Assembly: GCA_937891825.1 (NCBI GenBank)
Contig: CALAHN010000031.1
Location: 1-58,752 of the forward strand
DNA length: 58,752 nucleotides
Origin: an uncultured Alphaproteobacteria bacterium
GTDB taxonomy: Bacteria; Pseudomonadota; Alphaproteobacteria; Bin95
Direction: 5' to 3'
Shown: one piece after another, positions 45,694-54,441 of the stretch
Layout: every line of letters starts with the position of its first letter
Position numbering within the stretch: position 1 is the first letter of the stretch
Position numbers and translations under genes: made by a program
The notes under the pieces: generated by a model
The model's database searches: none
What the model was told of the DNA's origin: nothing
The model's input: only the letters and a program-made list of their open reading frames with translations

Positions 45694-46654
45694 TGGCCCG
45701 CAGCTTGAAGGTCTCGGTCGCGCGGACGAGCGCGGCGCGCACGCCTGGCTCCATCGCCGAATGGCCGGCGTCGTCGACGATGACATAATTCGCGCCCGGC
45801 CAGGCTTCGGCGAGCGCGTCGGCGCTGGCGGGGGGGCAGATCATGTCATAGCGGCCCTGGACGATCGTGCAGGGCAGATGCGCCACCCGGCCGATATCCC
45901 TGAGCAATTGCCCGTCCTCAAGGAACAGGCGCTGCATGAAGTAGTGGGCTTCGATGCGGGCGATGCCAAGCAAGCTTTCTCCGCTGTCCGCGCCGATCGG
46001 CAGATCGGTCGGGCGAAGCGTCGAGCAGACCGATTCGTAGCGCCCCCAGACGCGAGAGGCCGCCAGCGCCTCGGCGCGGTTGGCGCTGTTCAGGCGGCGG
46101 TAGTAGGCGGCCAAGAGGTCCCGGCGTTCGGCTGTCGGGATATGGCCGACGAAGGTCCGGTGCGCTTCCGGAAAGACCTTCGCCATGCCGCGCAGGAACC
46201 AGTCGACCTCCTCGCCCGTGCCGAGGAAGATGCCGCGCAGCACGAACCCCAGGCACCGCTCCGGATGGGCCTCGCCATAGGCCAACGCAAGGGTCGAGCC
46301 CCAGGAGCCGCCGAAGGTCAGCCACTTGTCGATACGCAAATGGCGGCGAAGCGCTTCCAGATCGGCAATCAGCAACTGGGTCGTATTCGCCTCGATCGCG
46401 GCATAGGGCTTGGAGCGGCCGGCGCCGCGCTGGTCGAACAGGATGATCCGATAGGCCGAGAGATCGAAGAACCGCCGGTAGGCCGGGGCGCAGCCGGCGC
46501 CCGGTCCGCCATGCAGGAAAACCACTGGAATGCCGTCGGGCGCGCCGGATTCCTCCCACCACAGCCGATGGCCGTCGCCGACATCGAGATAGCCGGCATG
46601 ATTGGCGTCGAAGGGCGGAAACAGGTCCTGGCGGGGCGGGCGAAGGATGGTCAT
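45653..46654 (-). CDS. pip: Prolyl aminopeptidase
   Basis: A 333-residue proline iminopeptidase. It has the S33-family motifs VVFLHGGPGAGC (oxyanion), ILFDQRGAGRSKP, TFGGSWGSTLALAY (nucleophile Ser) and YDMICPP..A..L (Asp). The histidine is in DDAGHSAMEPGV. It removes N-terminal proline from peptides. ATG 46654 was chosen by the family start. The last residues come from repeat copy B. Confidence 0.94.
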   Translation of the reverse strand: MTILRPPRQDLFPPFDANHAGYLDVGDGHRLWWEESGAPDGIPVVFLHGGPGAGCAPAYRRFFDLSAYRIILFDQRGAGRSKPYAAIEANTTQLLIADLEALRRHLRIDKWLTFGGSWGSTLALAYGEAHPERCLGFVLRGIFLGTGEEVDWFLRGMAKVFPEAHRTFVGHIPTAERRDLLAAYYRRLNSANRAEALAASRVWGRYESVCSTLRPTDLPIGADSGESLLGIARIEAHYFMQRLFLEDGQLLRDIGRVAHLPCTIVQGRYDMICPPASADALAEAWPGANYVIVDDAGHSAMEPGVRAALVRATETFKLRARSTPLLAESPKAG

Positions 46655-46765
46655 TGGCGGCGGACTGGACTTCCCGGCAGCGGAGCGCATCGGCAAAATC
46701 TGGCATGCCTGAAATTTTTCAAGCGACCGGGTCCGCAGCGCGAAGCTCGAGATATACTTGAAACC

Positions 46766-47521
46766 ATGCGTATCGGGCTACCCGTCCTGGCGATCTTCTT
46801 GGCGGCGCGCGCCGCGGCCGCCGATCCGGTTGTGATCGTGGCGGTTTCATCGGCGGAAACCCTGGAGCTGGCCGACGGCCGTCGCCTGCGCCTGGACGGC
46901 ATGATCGCCCCCAATCCGGCGGATGACGGCGACGCCCGCGCCGCCGACGCAGCGGCGGACGCGGCGCGGGCGGCGCTGCAGGCCGCGATCCTCGGGCGGA
47001 AGGCGACCTTCAAGCCCCTGACTCAGGCGCCCGACCGCTGGGGCGCCATACCGGCGGACGTCGAGCGCCTGGCCGACGGCGCCTGGCTGCAGGGGTTGAT
47101 GCTGGGCGACGGCCATGGCCGCGTCGAAGCGTGCCCCCGCGGCGGGGCGGAACGGCTGCGCCGTCTCAAGCTGGCGGAGGACGAAGCGCGCGCGGCCAGG
47201 CGCGGCCTCTGGGCCTTGCCGCACTATCGGGTCATGAACGCCGAACGGCCGATGCCGGCGCGCGGCTTCGCCATCGTCGAAGGCGTCGCAGCGGCGACGG
47301 GCGGCGGCGGCAAAATGCGCTACCTCAATTTCGCCGCAAATTGGCGCGACGATTTCACGCTGCAAGCTGTGCGCGCGGTAGAACGGCGCCTGCAGCGCGA
47401 CGCGCTTGGTTTCGACGGACTTGTCGGCAGGCGCGTGCGTGTCCGCGGTTGGGTGTTCTATAACAATGGCCCGACTATTGAAATCGCCTGTTCCCAACAG
47501 ATAGAGGCCGCAGGACCATGA
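46766..47521 (+). CDS. Exported nuclease-like (thermonuclease/SNase-fold) protein
   Basis: A 251-residue protein with a signal peptide (LPVLAIFLAARAAA) and an SNase-like OB-fold: IVAVSSAETLELADGRRLRLDGMIAP, then the alanine-rich helix and RWGAIPADVERLADGAWLQGLM, LAEDEARAARRGLWA. The expected catalytic Arg/Glu set is only partly evident, so nuclease activity is not certain. The C-terminus (VVRVRGWVFYNNGPTI-like) is a second OB-like segment. The next gene, an M48 protease, begins within its stop. Confidence 0.75.
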   Translation: MRIGLPVLAIFLAARAAAADPVVIVAVSSAETLELADGRRLRLDGMIAPNPADDGDARAADAAADAARAALQAAILGRKATFKPLTQAPDRWGAIPADVERLADGAWLQGLMLGDGHGRVEACPRGGAERLRRLKLAEDEARAARRGLWALPHYRVMNAERPMPARGFAIVEGVAAATGGGGKMRYLNFAANWRDDFTLQAVRAVERRLQRDALGFDGLVGRRVRVRGWVFYNNGPTIEIACSQQIEAAGP

Positions 47522-49017
47522 CCATGAAGACCTCCCCTTTCCGCCGCAAGATGACTGGCGCTGTCTCAGCCCTGATGCTTGCGGGCCTCGTCGGCGCGTG
47601 CGCCGACAATCCCGCAACCGGCGGCCAGGACCTGATCTTCATGTCCCAGGCCGAGGAGAGGCAGGTCGGGGCCGAAAACCATCCGAAGGTCCTGGAGCAA
47701 TTCGGCGGCGCCTATCAGGACGCCGGCCTCCGCCAGTATGTCGATCGTGTGGGCCAGACGCTCGCGGCCAAGTCCGAGCTGCCGGATATCAAATGGACAT
47801 TCACGCTGCTCGACAGCGACGTGACGAACGCCTTCGCCCTGCCGGGCGGCTACGTTTATGTGACGCGCGGCTTGCTGGCCCTGGCGGAGGACGAAGACCA
47901 GCTCGCGGCGGTCGTCGGCCATGAAATCGGCCATGTGACGGCCCGCCACGGCGCCCAGCGCCAGGCGCAAGGCACGCTGGCGCAGGTCGGCGTCGTCGGC
48001 CTGTCGATCCTGGGGGCGGTGTTCGGCGGCCAGCAGGCCGGCCAGTTGGTCGGGCAGGTCGCGAGCGTCGGCGCCCAGGGCCTCGTCGCCTCCTATAGCC
48101 GCGACCAGGAGTTTGAGGCGGACGAATTGGGCATCCGCTACAATGCCCGCACCGGTTACGACCCCCAGGGCATGGCTGAATTCCTGGCCAAGCTGCAGGC
48201 GGAAAAGACCCTGATGGCCAAGCTGCGCGGCAAGGCGCCCCAGGGCTCCTCCTATTTCGACACGCATCCGCCGACGCCGGACCGCGTCGCCCGCGCCCGG
48301 CGCGAGGCGTCCAAGACGAAGGTGGCGGACCCGATCGAGGGCCGCCAGCGCTATCTCAACGAGATCAACGGCATGGTCTGGGGCGATACGGAATCGCAAG
48401 GCTACGCCAGGGACGGCGTCTTCGCCCATGTCGGCCTGAATATTCGCTATGAGGTCCCGGACTCGTTCACCCTGTTCAATTCGCCCCGGAATGTCACGGC
48501 GTACGGCCCCGGCGGCGCCGCCATCATCTTCGATACCGGCTCCAAGGGCTTCAATGGCTCGATGGCGAGTTATATCCGGGATGTCTGGGGCAAGAACCTC
48601 AACTTGTCCGGTCTGGAATCCTCGACCACGAACGGCCTGGCGTCGGCGTCCGCATCCAGCCGGGCGACGGTGAACAACCAGCAGATGGACGTTCGCCTCC
48701 TCGCCATCCGCGGGCAGGGCGGCGAGATCTTCCGTCTGGCGTTCCTCAGTCCGCCAAGTCAGACCCGCGCCCTCGTCAATGATTTCCGCGATGTCGCGCA
48801 GTCCTTCCGGCCCATGTCGTCACGGGAACGCGCGGCGTTGAAGCCGTTGCGCATCCGTCTCTACACCGTGCGCCGGGGCGATACGATCGCAAGCATCGCC
48901 CGCAACCAGATGGATATCTCCAAGTTCGCGGTCGACCGGTTGATGCTGCTGAACGGCCTGTCGGACGAAACCGGCCTGGAAGCAGGACGGGTGTTGAAGG
49001 TGTTGAAGGCCGGGTAA
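47518..49017 (+). CDS. M48-family metalloprotease lipoprotein with C-terminal LysM
   Basis: A 499-residue lipoprotein. The lipobox is LVGAC (cysteine at about residue 28). Then the M48 catalytic motif AAVVGHEIGHVTARH and the third ligand EFEADELGIRY are present. A second domain follows, and the protein ends with a LysM-like repeat (LYTVRRGDTIASIARNQ). This BepA/LoiP-like layout suggests an outer-membrane quality-control protease bound to peptidoglycan. It is coupled (4-bp overlap) to the nuclease-like gene. Confidence 0.93.
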   Translation: MTMKTSPFRRKMTGAVSALMLAGLVGACADNPATGGQDLIFMSQAEERQVGAENHPKVLEQFGGAYQDAGLRQYVDRVGQTLAAKSELPDIKWTFTLLDSDVTNAFALPGGYVYVTRGLLALAEDEDQLAAVVGHEIGHVTARHGAQRQAQGTLAQVGVVGLSILGAVFGGQQAGQLVGQVASVGAQGLVASYSRDQEFEADELGIRYNARTGYDPQGMAEFLAKLQAEKTLMAKLRGKAPQGSSYFDTHPPTPDRVARARREASKTKVADPIEGRQRYLNEINGMVWGDTESQGYARDGVFAHVGLNIRYEVPDSFTLFNSPRNVTAYGPGGAAIIFDTGSKGFNGSMASYIRDVWGKNLNLSGLESSTTNGLASASASSRATVNNQQMDVRLLAIRGQGGEIFRLAFLSPPSQTRALVNDFRDVAQSFRPMSSRERAALKPLRIRLYTVRRGDTIASIARNQMDISKFAVDRLMLLNGLSDETGLEAGRVLKVLKAG

Positions 49018-49062
49018 AGCGAATGCTGCGCTTCTTACCCGCGGCTGAACAATGATGCACAG

Positions 49063-49100
49063 GCTCTATCTTATTGAAATATATTGATAATTTAAGATAG
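49063..49100 (+). repeat. Partial third copy of the repeat box with inverted repeat
   Basis: GCTCTATCTTATTGA (49063-49077) is identical to bases 45627-45641 of copy B. Within it CTATCTTA (49066-49073) pairs with TAAGATAG (49093-49100). The region is AT-rich in a GC-rich genome. The bulged hairpin of copies A and B is missing. It is 46 bp after the M48 stop and before the mntP leader hairpin. Confidence 0.5.
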
Positions 49101-49127
49101 CGTGGCTATATCTTGAGCTTCCCCAAG

Positions 49128-49154
49128 CAGCCGCGGCGCGCGTCGCCGTGGCTG
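49128..49154 (+). promoter_or_regulatory. mntP leader hairpin
   Basis: An 11-bp stem (49128-49138 with 49144-49154, one G-U pair, loop of 5) ends 20 bp before the mntP ATG. A short outer stem GCTTC/GAAGC (49117-49121 with 49157-49161) may extend it. It could affect translation of mntP. The consensus of the manganese-sensing yybP-ykoY riboswitch was not seen. Confidence 0.4.
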
Positions 49155-49174
49155 CCGAAGCCAAGAGGCCCAGC

Positions 49175-49729
49175 ATGCTTCAGACCTCGATCCTGGCGTT
49201 CAGCTTGTCCGCCGACGCTTTCGCCGTATCGGTGGCGAAAGGCGCGCGGTTTCCCGGGCTGTCGCTGGGGCGGGCGGCGGGCATCGCCCTCAGCTTCGGC
49301 CTGTTCGAAGCGACGGCGCCGCTTCTGGGCTTTGCGCTCAGCCAGCCGTTCGCGGCGGAGCTTGCCGCCGTCGATCACTGGATCGCGTTTGCGATCCTGG
49401 CGGGCCTCGGCGCCCGCATGGTGTGGAAGAGCATCCATCCGGGCGATACAGCCCGCCCGGCCGCCGCGAGCCCGCGCTGGCCGATGGTGCTCGCGGCCGG
49501 GCTCGGCGCCAGCATCGACGCCGCCGCCATTGGCATGACCCTGGCCTTGTTCGGCCTCGAGATCCTGATCACGGCGTTGACGATCGGCGCGGTGACGTTC
49601 CTGATGGCGTTTCTGGGCCTGCGCCTGGGGCGCTTCTGCGGCAGTCGCGGCGGCCGGTATGCGGAGGCGCTGGGCGGCTTCGGCCTGACGTTGATCGGCG
49701 CCCACATCCTTGCGACGCATCTTGCCTGA
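49175..49729 (+). CDS. mntP: Manganese efflux pump MntP
   Basis: A 184-residue membrane protein with six predicted helices. Signatures are FSLSADAFAVSVAKGA and the repeat-related GASIDAAAIGMTLALFG, each with the conserved aspartate, plus AILAGLGARMVWKSI. It exports Mn2+ to prevent toxicity. ATG 49175 was taken because the earlier start adds a short soluble segment. It is convergent with cpdR. Confidence 0.93.
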   Translation: MLQTSILAFSLSADAFAVSVAKGARFPGLSLGRAAGIALSFGLFEATAPLLGFALSQPFAAELAAVDHWIAFAILAGLGARMVWKSIHPGDTARPAAASPRWPMVLAAGLGASIDAAAIGMTLALFGLEILITALTIGAVTFLMAFLGLRLGRFCGSRGGRYAEALGGFGLTLIGAHILATHLA

Positions 49730-49778
49730 GGCAGACTGACGAAGCTTCGGCGGCGGTCGTGGACCAGTCAGCGCGGCG

Positions 49779-50174
49779 TCAGATGGCGCGGCGGCGGAGG
49801 ATGGCGTCGACGGCGCCGCCGGCAAGCGCGGCGTCCACCGTCTCGCGCAATGTCGCGAGATCGAACGGCTTCGGCAGGACGGCGTGGGCCAGCAGGTCCA
49901 GGTTATGGGCGCGCTGCCGCTCGTGGGCGTAGCCGGACATCAGCAGAATCCGCATCTCCGGCCAGTCGGCGGAGGCTTTAAGCGCCAGGGCGATGCCATC
50001 GACTTCGGGCATGACAATGTCGGACAGCAGGAGATCGAAGGGCTCTTCGGCGAGCGCTTCCAATGCGCGCTGGCCGTCCTCGACCGCGCGGGCGGTGTGG
50101 CCGGACAGCGTCAGCGCCCGGGCGACGAAATTGCGCACGGTTGGCTCGTCTTCCGCGACCAGGATATGCGCCAT
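49779..50174 (-). CDS. cpdR: Single-domain response regulator, CpdR-like
   Basis: A 131-residue receiver without output domain. The acidic pocket is VAEDEPT, the phosphoacceptor Asp52 is in LLSDIVMPEVDG, and the conserved lysine is in VLPKPFDL. GYAHERQRAHNLDLLAHAVLPKP is the alphaproteobacterial CpdR pattern. CpdR directs ClpXP-dependent cell-cycle proteolysis (for example of CtrA) and is itself phosphorylated by the CckA-ChpT relay. A CtrA-type site about 75-90 bp upstream supports this. ATG 50174 is chosen; the earlier one adds three residues. Confidence 0.7.
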   Translation of the reverse strand: MAHILVAEDEPTVRNFVARALTLSGHTARAVEDGQRALEALAEEPFDLLLSDIVMPEVDGIALALKASADWPEMRILLMSGYAHERQRAHNLDLLAHAVLPKPFDLATLRETVDAALAGGAVDAILRRRAI

Positions 50175-50249
50175 CTTCGTCATCCATCTTGTCAGGAAGG
50201 TCGGACCCTGCGAGTCGGAGAGGCCCCTTCCGAATGCTAGGAGCGTTCG

Positions 50250-50265
50250 GTTAACGACAGATTAA
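50250..50265 (-). promoter_or_regulatory. CtrA-type binding site upstream of cpdR
   Basis: On the minus strand the site reads TTAA, seven bases, TTAAC. This is the full consensus for CtrA in Caulobacter-like bacteria. It lies 76-91 bp upstream of the cpdR ATG, in the intergenic region before the TauD-like gene ends. Both the sequence and the location suit CtrA control of cpdR, which is known in Caulobacter. Confidence 0.6.
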
Positions 50266-50279
50266 GCTCGTAGTAATAC

Positions 50280-51140
50280 TTAAGCTGCGATCGGCTCCCC
50301 CTCGACGGTGATGCGATGCATCACCCGGCGCTCGCCCTGATAATCGTTGAGCGCCATGTGCCAGGTGGCGCGATTGTCCCAGAACGCGATCGAGCCGGGC
50401 GCCCATTGAAAGCGATAGGCGAACTCCTGGCGGGCGGCATGGGCGTAGAGCGTATCCAGCAGCGGCTGGCTCTCTTCCGCCGTCCAGCCCTCGAAATGCA
50501 GGGTGAAGCCGGGGTTCACATAAAGCGCCTTCCGGCCGCTGATCGGATGACGGATGACGACCGGATGCACGGCGTCCTGGGTCGCGGCGGCCTCATTGCC
50601 GAGCCGGCCGTTCAGGTCTTCGTTGCGGTCCTTGTAGCGCGCCGCCTTGCCGAAGACATGGCGGCTGGAATGCACGGCCTTCAACCCGTCCAGCGTCGCC
50701 TTCAATCCGTCCGAAAGCGTGTCGTAGGCGGCATACATGGAGGCGAAAAGCGTATCGCCGCCAATGGTCGGGGTTTCGCGCGCGACCAGGATGGAGCCAA
50801 GCGCCGGGATCTGGTCATAGGAATGGTCGGTGTGCCAGCCGCCGCCGATATTGGCTTTCTGCTCCGGCTCCTTGCGGACCTCGGCGATGGCGGGCCAGCC
50901 GTCCACATGGGCGAAGAAGCGGTTGATATTGACGCCGCCGAAGCGCTCCGCCATGGCGATATGCCGTTCAGGCGACAGGGTCTGATCCCGGAAGAAAATC
51001 ACGCCATGGTCGCCGAGCGCCTGGCGCATGACCGCAAGCGTCTGGTCGGAGAAATCCTCCGAGAGGTCGACGCCTTCGATGAAAGCGCCGACATTCGGGC
51101 TGGCTTTGACGACGCGCGCCGTGTTCGACAATTCGGTCAT
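50280..51140 (-). CDS. TauD/TfdA family dioxygenase
   Basis: A 286-residue Fe(II)/2-oxoglutarate dioxygenase. The iron ligands are in GGWHTDHSYDQ (HxD) and WDNRATWHMA (distal His). The 2-oxoglutarate arginine is in GERRVMHRITVEG. Family members hydroxylate taurine, alkyl sulfates or 2,4-D; the substrate here is unknown. It could use sulfonates, as the two SsuD-like genes may, but they lie far away. It is 15 bp downstream of acs on the same strand. Confidence 0.9.
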   Translation of the reverse strand: MTELSNTARVVKASPNVGAFIEGVDLSEDFSDQTLAVMRQALGDHGVIFFRDQTLSPERHIAMAERFGGVNINRFFAHVDGWPAIAEVRKEPEQKANIGGGWHTDHSYDQIPALGSILVARETPTIGGDTLFASMYAAYDTLSDGLKATLDGLKAVHSSRHVFGKAARYKDRNEDLNGRLGNEAAATQDAVHPVVIRHPISGRKALYVNPGFTLHFEGWTAEESQPLLDTLYAHAARQEFAYRFQWAPGSIAFWDNRATWHMALNDYQGERRVMHRITVEGEPIAA

Positions 51141-51155
51141 GAGAGCAGCCCTTCG

Positions 51156-53093
51156 CTAGCGGTTTTGACGGTTTTCGATCAGGTCGTCGACGACCTGGGG
51201 ATCGGCGAGGGTCGAAGTGTCGCCGAGATTGCCGAAATCGTTCTCGCCGATCTTGCGCAGGATGCGCCGCATGATCTTGCCGGACCGGGTTTTCGGCAGG
51301 CCCGGCGCCCATTGCAGCCAGTCGGGCGAGGCGATCGGGCCGATCTCCTTGCGGACCCACTGCACCAGCTCCTTCTTGAGCGCGTCCGAAGGCTCCTCGC
51401 CGGCATTCAGCGTGACATAGGCATAGATGCCCTGGCCTTTCAGATCGTGCGGCGCGCCGACGACGGCGGCTTCCGCGACCTTGGCATGGGCGACGAGCGC
51501 GCTTTCGACCTCGGCCGTGCCCATCCGGTGGCCGGAGACATTGATGACGTCATCGACCCGGCCGGTGATCCAGTAATAGCCATCTTCGTCCCGCCGGGCG
51601 CCGTCGCCGGTGAAGTACATGCCGGGATATGCGGAGAAATAGGTTTCGACGAAGCGTTGGTGGTCGCCGTAGACCGTGCGCATCTGTCCCGGCCAGCTAT
51701 CGGCGATGCAGAGATTGCCGGCGCAGGCCCCTTCGAGCACCTTGCCCTCGGCGTCGACCATGACCGGCTGGACCCCGAAGAACGGCCGGGTGGCCGAGCC
51801 GGGCTTCAGGTGCGTCGCGCCCGGCAACGGCGAGATCAGGATGCCGCCGGTTTCCGTCTGCCACCATGTATCGACGATCGGGCAGCGGCCGTCGCCGACG
51901 ACCCGGTGATACCAGAGCCAGGCTTCGGGATTGATCGGCTCGCCGACGGACCCGAGCAGGCGGAGGCTCTTGCGGCTGGTCCGCTTGACCGGGCCTTCGC
52001 CTTCGCGCATCAGCGCGCGGATCGCGGTCGGCGCCGTGTAGAACACCGAAACCTGATGCTTGTCGCAAACCTGCCAGAAGCGGCTGGAATCCGGGTAGTT
52101 CGGCACGCCTTCGAACATCAGCGTCGTCGCGCCGTTGGCGAGCGGGCCGTAGACGATATAGCTGTGGCCGGTCACCCAGCCGACATCGGCCGTGCACCAG
52201 TAAACCTCGCCCGGCTTGTAGTCGAAGACATATTCGTGGGTCATCGAGGCGAAGACGATATAACCGCCGGAGGTGTGGAGCACGCCCTTCGGCCGCCCGG
52301 TCGAGCCGGAGGTGTAGAGGATAAACAGCGGGTCCTCCGCGTTCATTTCCTCGGGCGGGCAGACGGCCGCCTGGCTGGCGGACAGTTCGTGATGCCAGAC
52401 GTCGCGGCCGGCCGCCATCGTGACCGCGCCGCCGGTCCGGCGGACGACGATGACCGTGTCGACGCTGTCGCACTTCAGCAGCGCCGCATCGACATTGGCC
52501 TTCAGCGGCACTTTCCGGCCGCCGCGCAGGCCCTCGTCGGCGGTGATCACCATCCGGCATTTGCTGTCGTCGATGCGCTGCGCCAGGCTGTCGGGCGAAA
52601 AGCCGCCGAACACGATGGAATGCACCGCGCCGATGCGGGCGCAGGCGAGCATCGCGTAAGCAGCTTCCGGGATCATCGGCATGTAGATGCAGACCCGGTC
52701 GCCCTTGCCGACGCCGCGCGCCTTCATGGCGTTGGCGAGGCGGCAGACCTCGTCGTGCAGGTCCTGATAGGTGATCGACTTGGCGTCGGCCGGGTCGTCG
52801 CCTTCCCAGATGATCGCGACATCGTTCGCCTTCGTCGCCAGATGCCGGTCGATGCAGTTGGCGGAGACGTTCAGCGTGCCGTCCTCGAACCATTTGATCG
52901 AGAGATCCTTGGCGTCGTAGCTGACGTTCTTGACCTTGCTGTAGGGCTTGATCCAGTCGATGCGCTTGCCGTGCTCGGCCCAGAAGGTTTCCGGATCGTC
53001 GATCGAACGCTGGTACATGGCCTGGTAGCCGTCGGCGTCGATCAAGGCGTGCCTGGCGATTTCTGCGGGCGGCGCGAACAACGTGTCGGACAT
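51156..53093 (-). CDS. acs: Acetyl-CoA synthetase (AMP-forming)
   Basis: A 645-residue adenylate-forming enzyme that makes acetyl-CoA from acetate. Motifs are [14 protein letters not shown] (P-loop), [31 protein letters not shown] and the catalytic lysine in [13 protein letters not shown], often acetylated for regulation in this family. The N-terminal [17 protein letters not shown] is typical. ATG 53093 suits the family length. A TauD-like dioxygenase follows. Confidence 0.97.
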   Translation of the reverse strand: MSDTLFAPPAEIARHALIDADGYQAMYQRSIDDPETFWAEHGKRIDWIKPYSKVKNVSYDAKDLSIKWFEDGTLNVSANCIDRHLATKANDVAIIWEGDDPADAKSITYQDLHDEVCRLANAMKARGVGKGDRVCIYMPMIPEAAYAMLACARIGAVHSIVFGGFSPDSLAQRIDDSKCRMVITADEGLRGGRKVPLKANVDAALLKCDSVDTVIVVRRTGGAVTMAAGRDVWHHELSASQAAVCPPEEMNAEDPLFILYTSGSTGRPKGVLHTSGGYIVFASMTHEYVFDYKPGEVYWCTADVGWVTGHSYIVYGPLANGATTLMFEGVPNYPDSSRFWQVCDKHQVSVFYTAPTAIRALMREGEGPVKRTSRKSLRLLGSVGEPINPEAWLWYHRVVGDGRCPIVDTWWQTETGGILISPLPGATHLKPGSATRPFFGVQPVMVDAEGKVLEGACAGNLCIADSWPGQMRTVYGDHQRFVETYFSAYPGMYFTGDGARRDEDGYYWITGRVDDVINVSGHRMGTAEVESALVAHAKVAEAAVVGAPHDLKGQGIYAYVTLNAGEEPSDALKKELVQWVRKEIGPIASPDWLQWAPGLPKTRSGKIMRRILRKIGENDFGNLGDTSTLADPQVVDDLIENRQNR

Positions 53094-53230
53094 CTGCGAA
53101 CTCTCTTCCCTGGAAGCGTCTTCTTGATTGGGCGCAGTTAATCCCCGATAGCGGCTGTATTCAAGGTCTGCGGCCGCGTTATGCTGCCGGCCCGCGCGAA
53201 CTCCATCCGCTTTTTTCGGGAGGCGACCCC

Positions 53231-54283
53231 ATGAGCGACGTCGAATTCGGTTGGTATCTGCCGACCCACGGCGACACGACGGCCTTCAATGACGCCGCCG
53301 CCGTCATTCCGCCTTCGCCGGAACTGCTGCACCGGGTCGTGGCGGCGGCGGAGGCTGCCGGCTTTACCTATCTGCTGATTCCGGTCGGCCAGACCTGCTG
53401 GGAGGCGTTCATGACGGGCGCTTTCGTCGCCGCCCATTCGAAATTCATCAAGCCGTTGATCGCCGCCCGCCCCGGCTTCATGAACCCGGTCCTGGCCGCC
53501 AAGATGATCGCGACCTTCGACCGGATGAGCGGCGGCCGCATCGCCATCAACCTGATCGCCGGCCAGGCAGACAAGGAAGTGCTGGGCGAAGGCGTCGCTT
53601 ACGGCAAGGAAGACCGCTACGCCCTGATGCGGGAAGAAACCGCGATCATGAAGCTCTTGTGGACCCAGTCCGGCGGCGTCGATTACGACGGCCGGTTCCA
53701 CAAGCTGGTCGGCGCCCGCGCCGCGCCGAAGCCGCTCCAGAAGCCCTATCCGAAGTTCTACCTGGGCGGCGGCTCCGACCTCGCCGCCGACATTTCGGCC
53801 GAGCATTCCGACGTGCATCTGTTCTGGGGCGACCTGCCGGAGACCATCGCCGAAAACATCAAGGACCTGAATGCCCGCGCGGCGAACTATGACCGGCGCG
53901 GCCCCCTGTGCTTCGGCATGCGCCTGCAGGTGATCTGCCGGGAGACCGAAGCCGAGGCCTGGGCCGTCGCCGAACGCCTCGTCGCCCGAACCAGCGAGGC
54001 CGACCGGGCGAAGCTGAAGGACCGGGTCGCGACCTCGGAGGCCAACCGCCGCGTCCAGGCGCTGGCGGCCGCCCATGGCGACCGGGCGGGGGATCATCTC
54101 TGGACCGGCCTGACGCGCGTCCGCCCCGGCGCCGGCGTCGCGGTCGTCGGCGACCCGGCCCAGGTCGCCCATCAATTCCGCCAGTTCATCGACGCCGGCT
54201 GCTCCAGCTTCTGCCTCTCGGGCTACCTGCACGACGAAGAAGCCGAACGCTTCGGCCGCCTCGTCCGCCCGCTGCTCGCCTGA
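53231..54283 (+). CDS. LLM-class oxidoreductase, SsuD-like
   Basis: A 350-residue luciferase-like monooxygenase resembling alkanesulfonate monooxygenase. The sequence shows [46 protein letters not shown], and [28 protein letters not shown]. It would use reduced flavin and O2; the substrate is unknown. It is divergent from acs, 137 bp apart. ATG 53231 follows GGGAGGC with 9-base spacing. Confidence 0.88.
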   Translation: MSDVEFGWYLPTHGDTTAFNDAAAVIPPSPELLHRVVAAAEAAGFTYLLIPVGQTCWEAFMTGAFVAAHSKFIKPLIAARPGFMNPVLAAKMIATFDRMSGGRIAINLIAGQADKEVLGEGVAYGKEDRYALMREETAIMKLLWTQSGGVDYDGRFHKLVGARAAPKPLQKPYPKFYLGGGSDLAADISAEHSDVHLFWGDLPETIAENIKDLNARAANYDRRGPLCFGMRLQVICRETEAEAWAVAERLVARTSEADRAKLKDRVATSEANRRVQALAAAHGDRAGDHLWTGLTRVRPGAGVAVVGDPAQVAHQFRQFIDAGCSSFCLSGYLHDEEAERFGRLVRPLLA

Positions 54284-54441
54284 CGGCGACCGCGCCCCAC
54301 TTCCGCGCCCGGCTCTGTTGCCCGCGGCAACCATCTCGCTTAGCGTGGCCGGCGCAATCTGCGGGCCTGGCCCGCGTCTGACCCCATAACCAGCGGCGCC
54401 GGCCCGGAGAGGCCGCCCGCCCCCCGAGGAGACCCGCCCCA

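Noticed and set aside
49018-49174. yybP-ykoY manganese riboswitch upstream of mntP
   Set aside because: The conserved loops of that riboswitch were not found; only a simple hairpin and an AT-rich inverted repeat are visible.
50316-53141. Long open frame antisense to the TauD-like gene and acs
   Set aside because: Shadow of two strongly recognised genes; no motifs.
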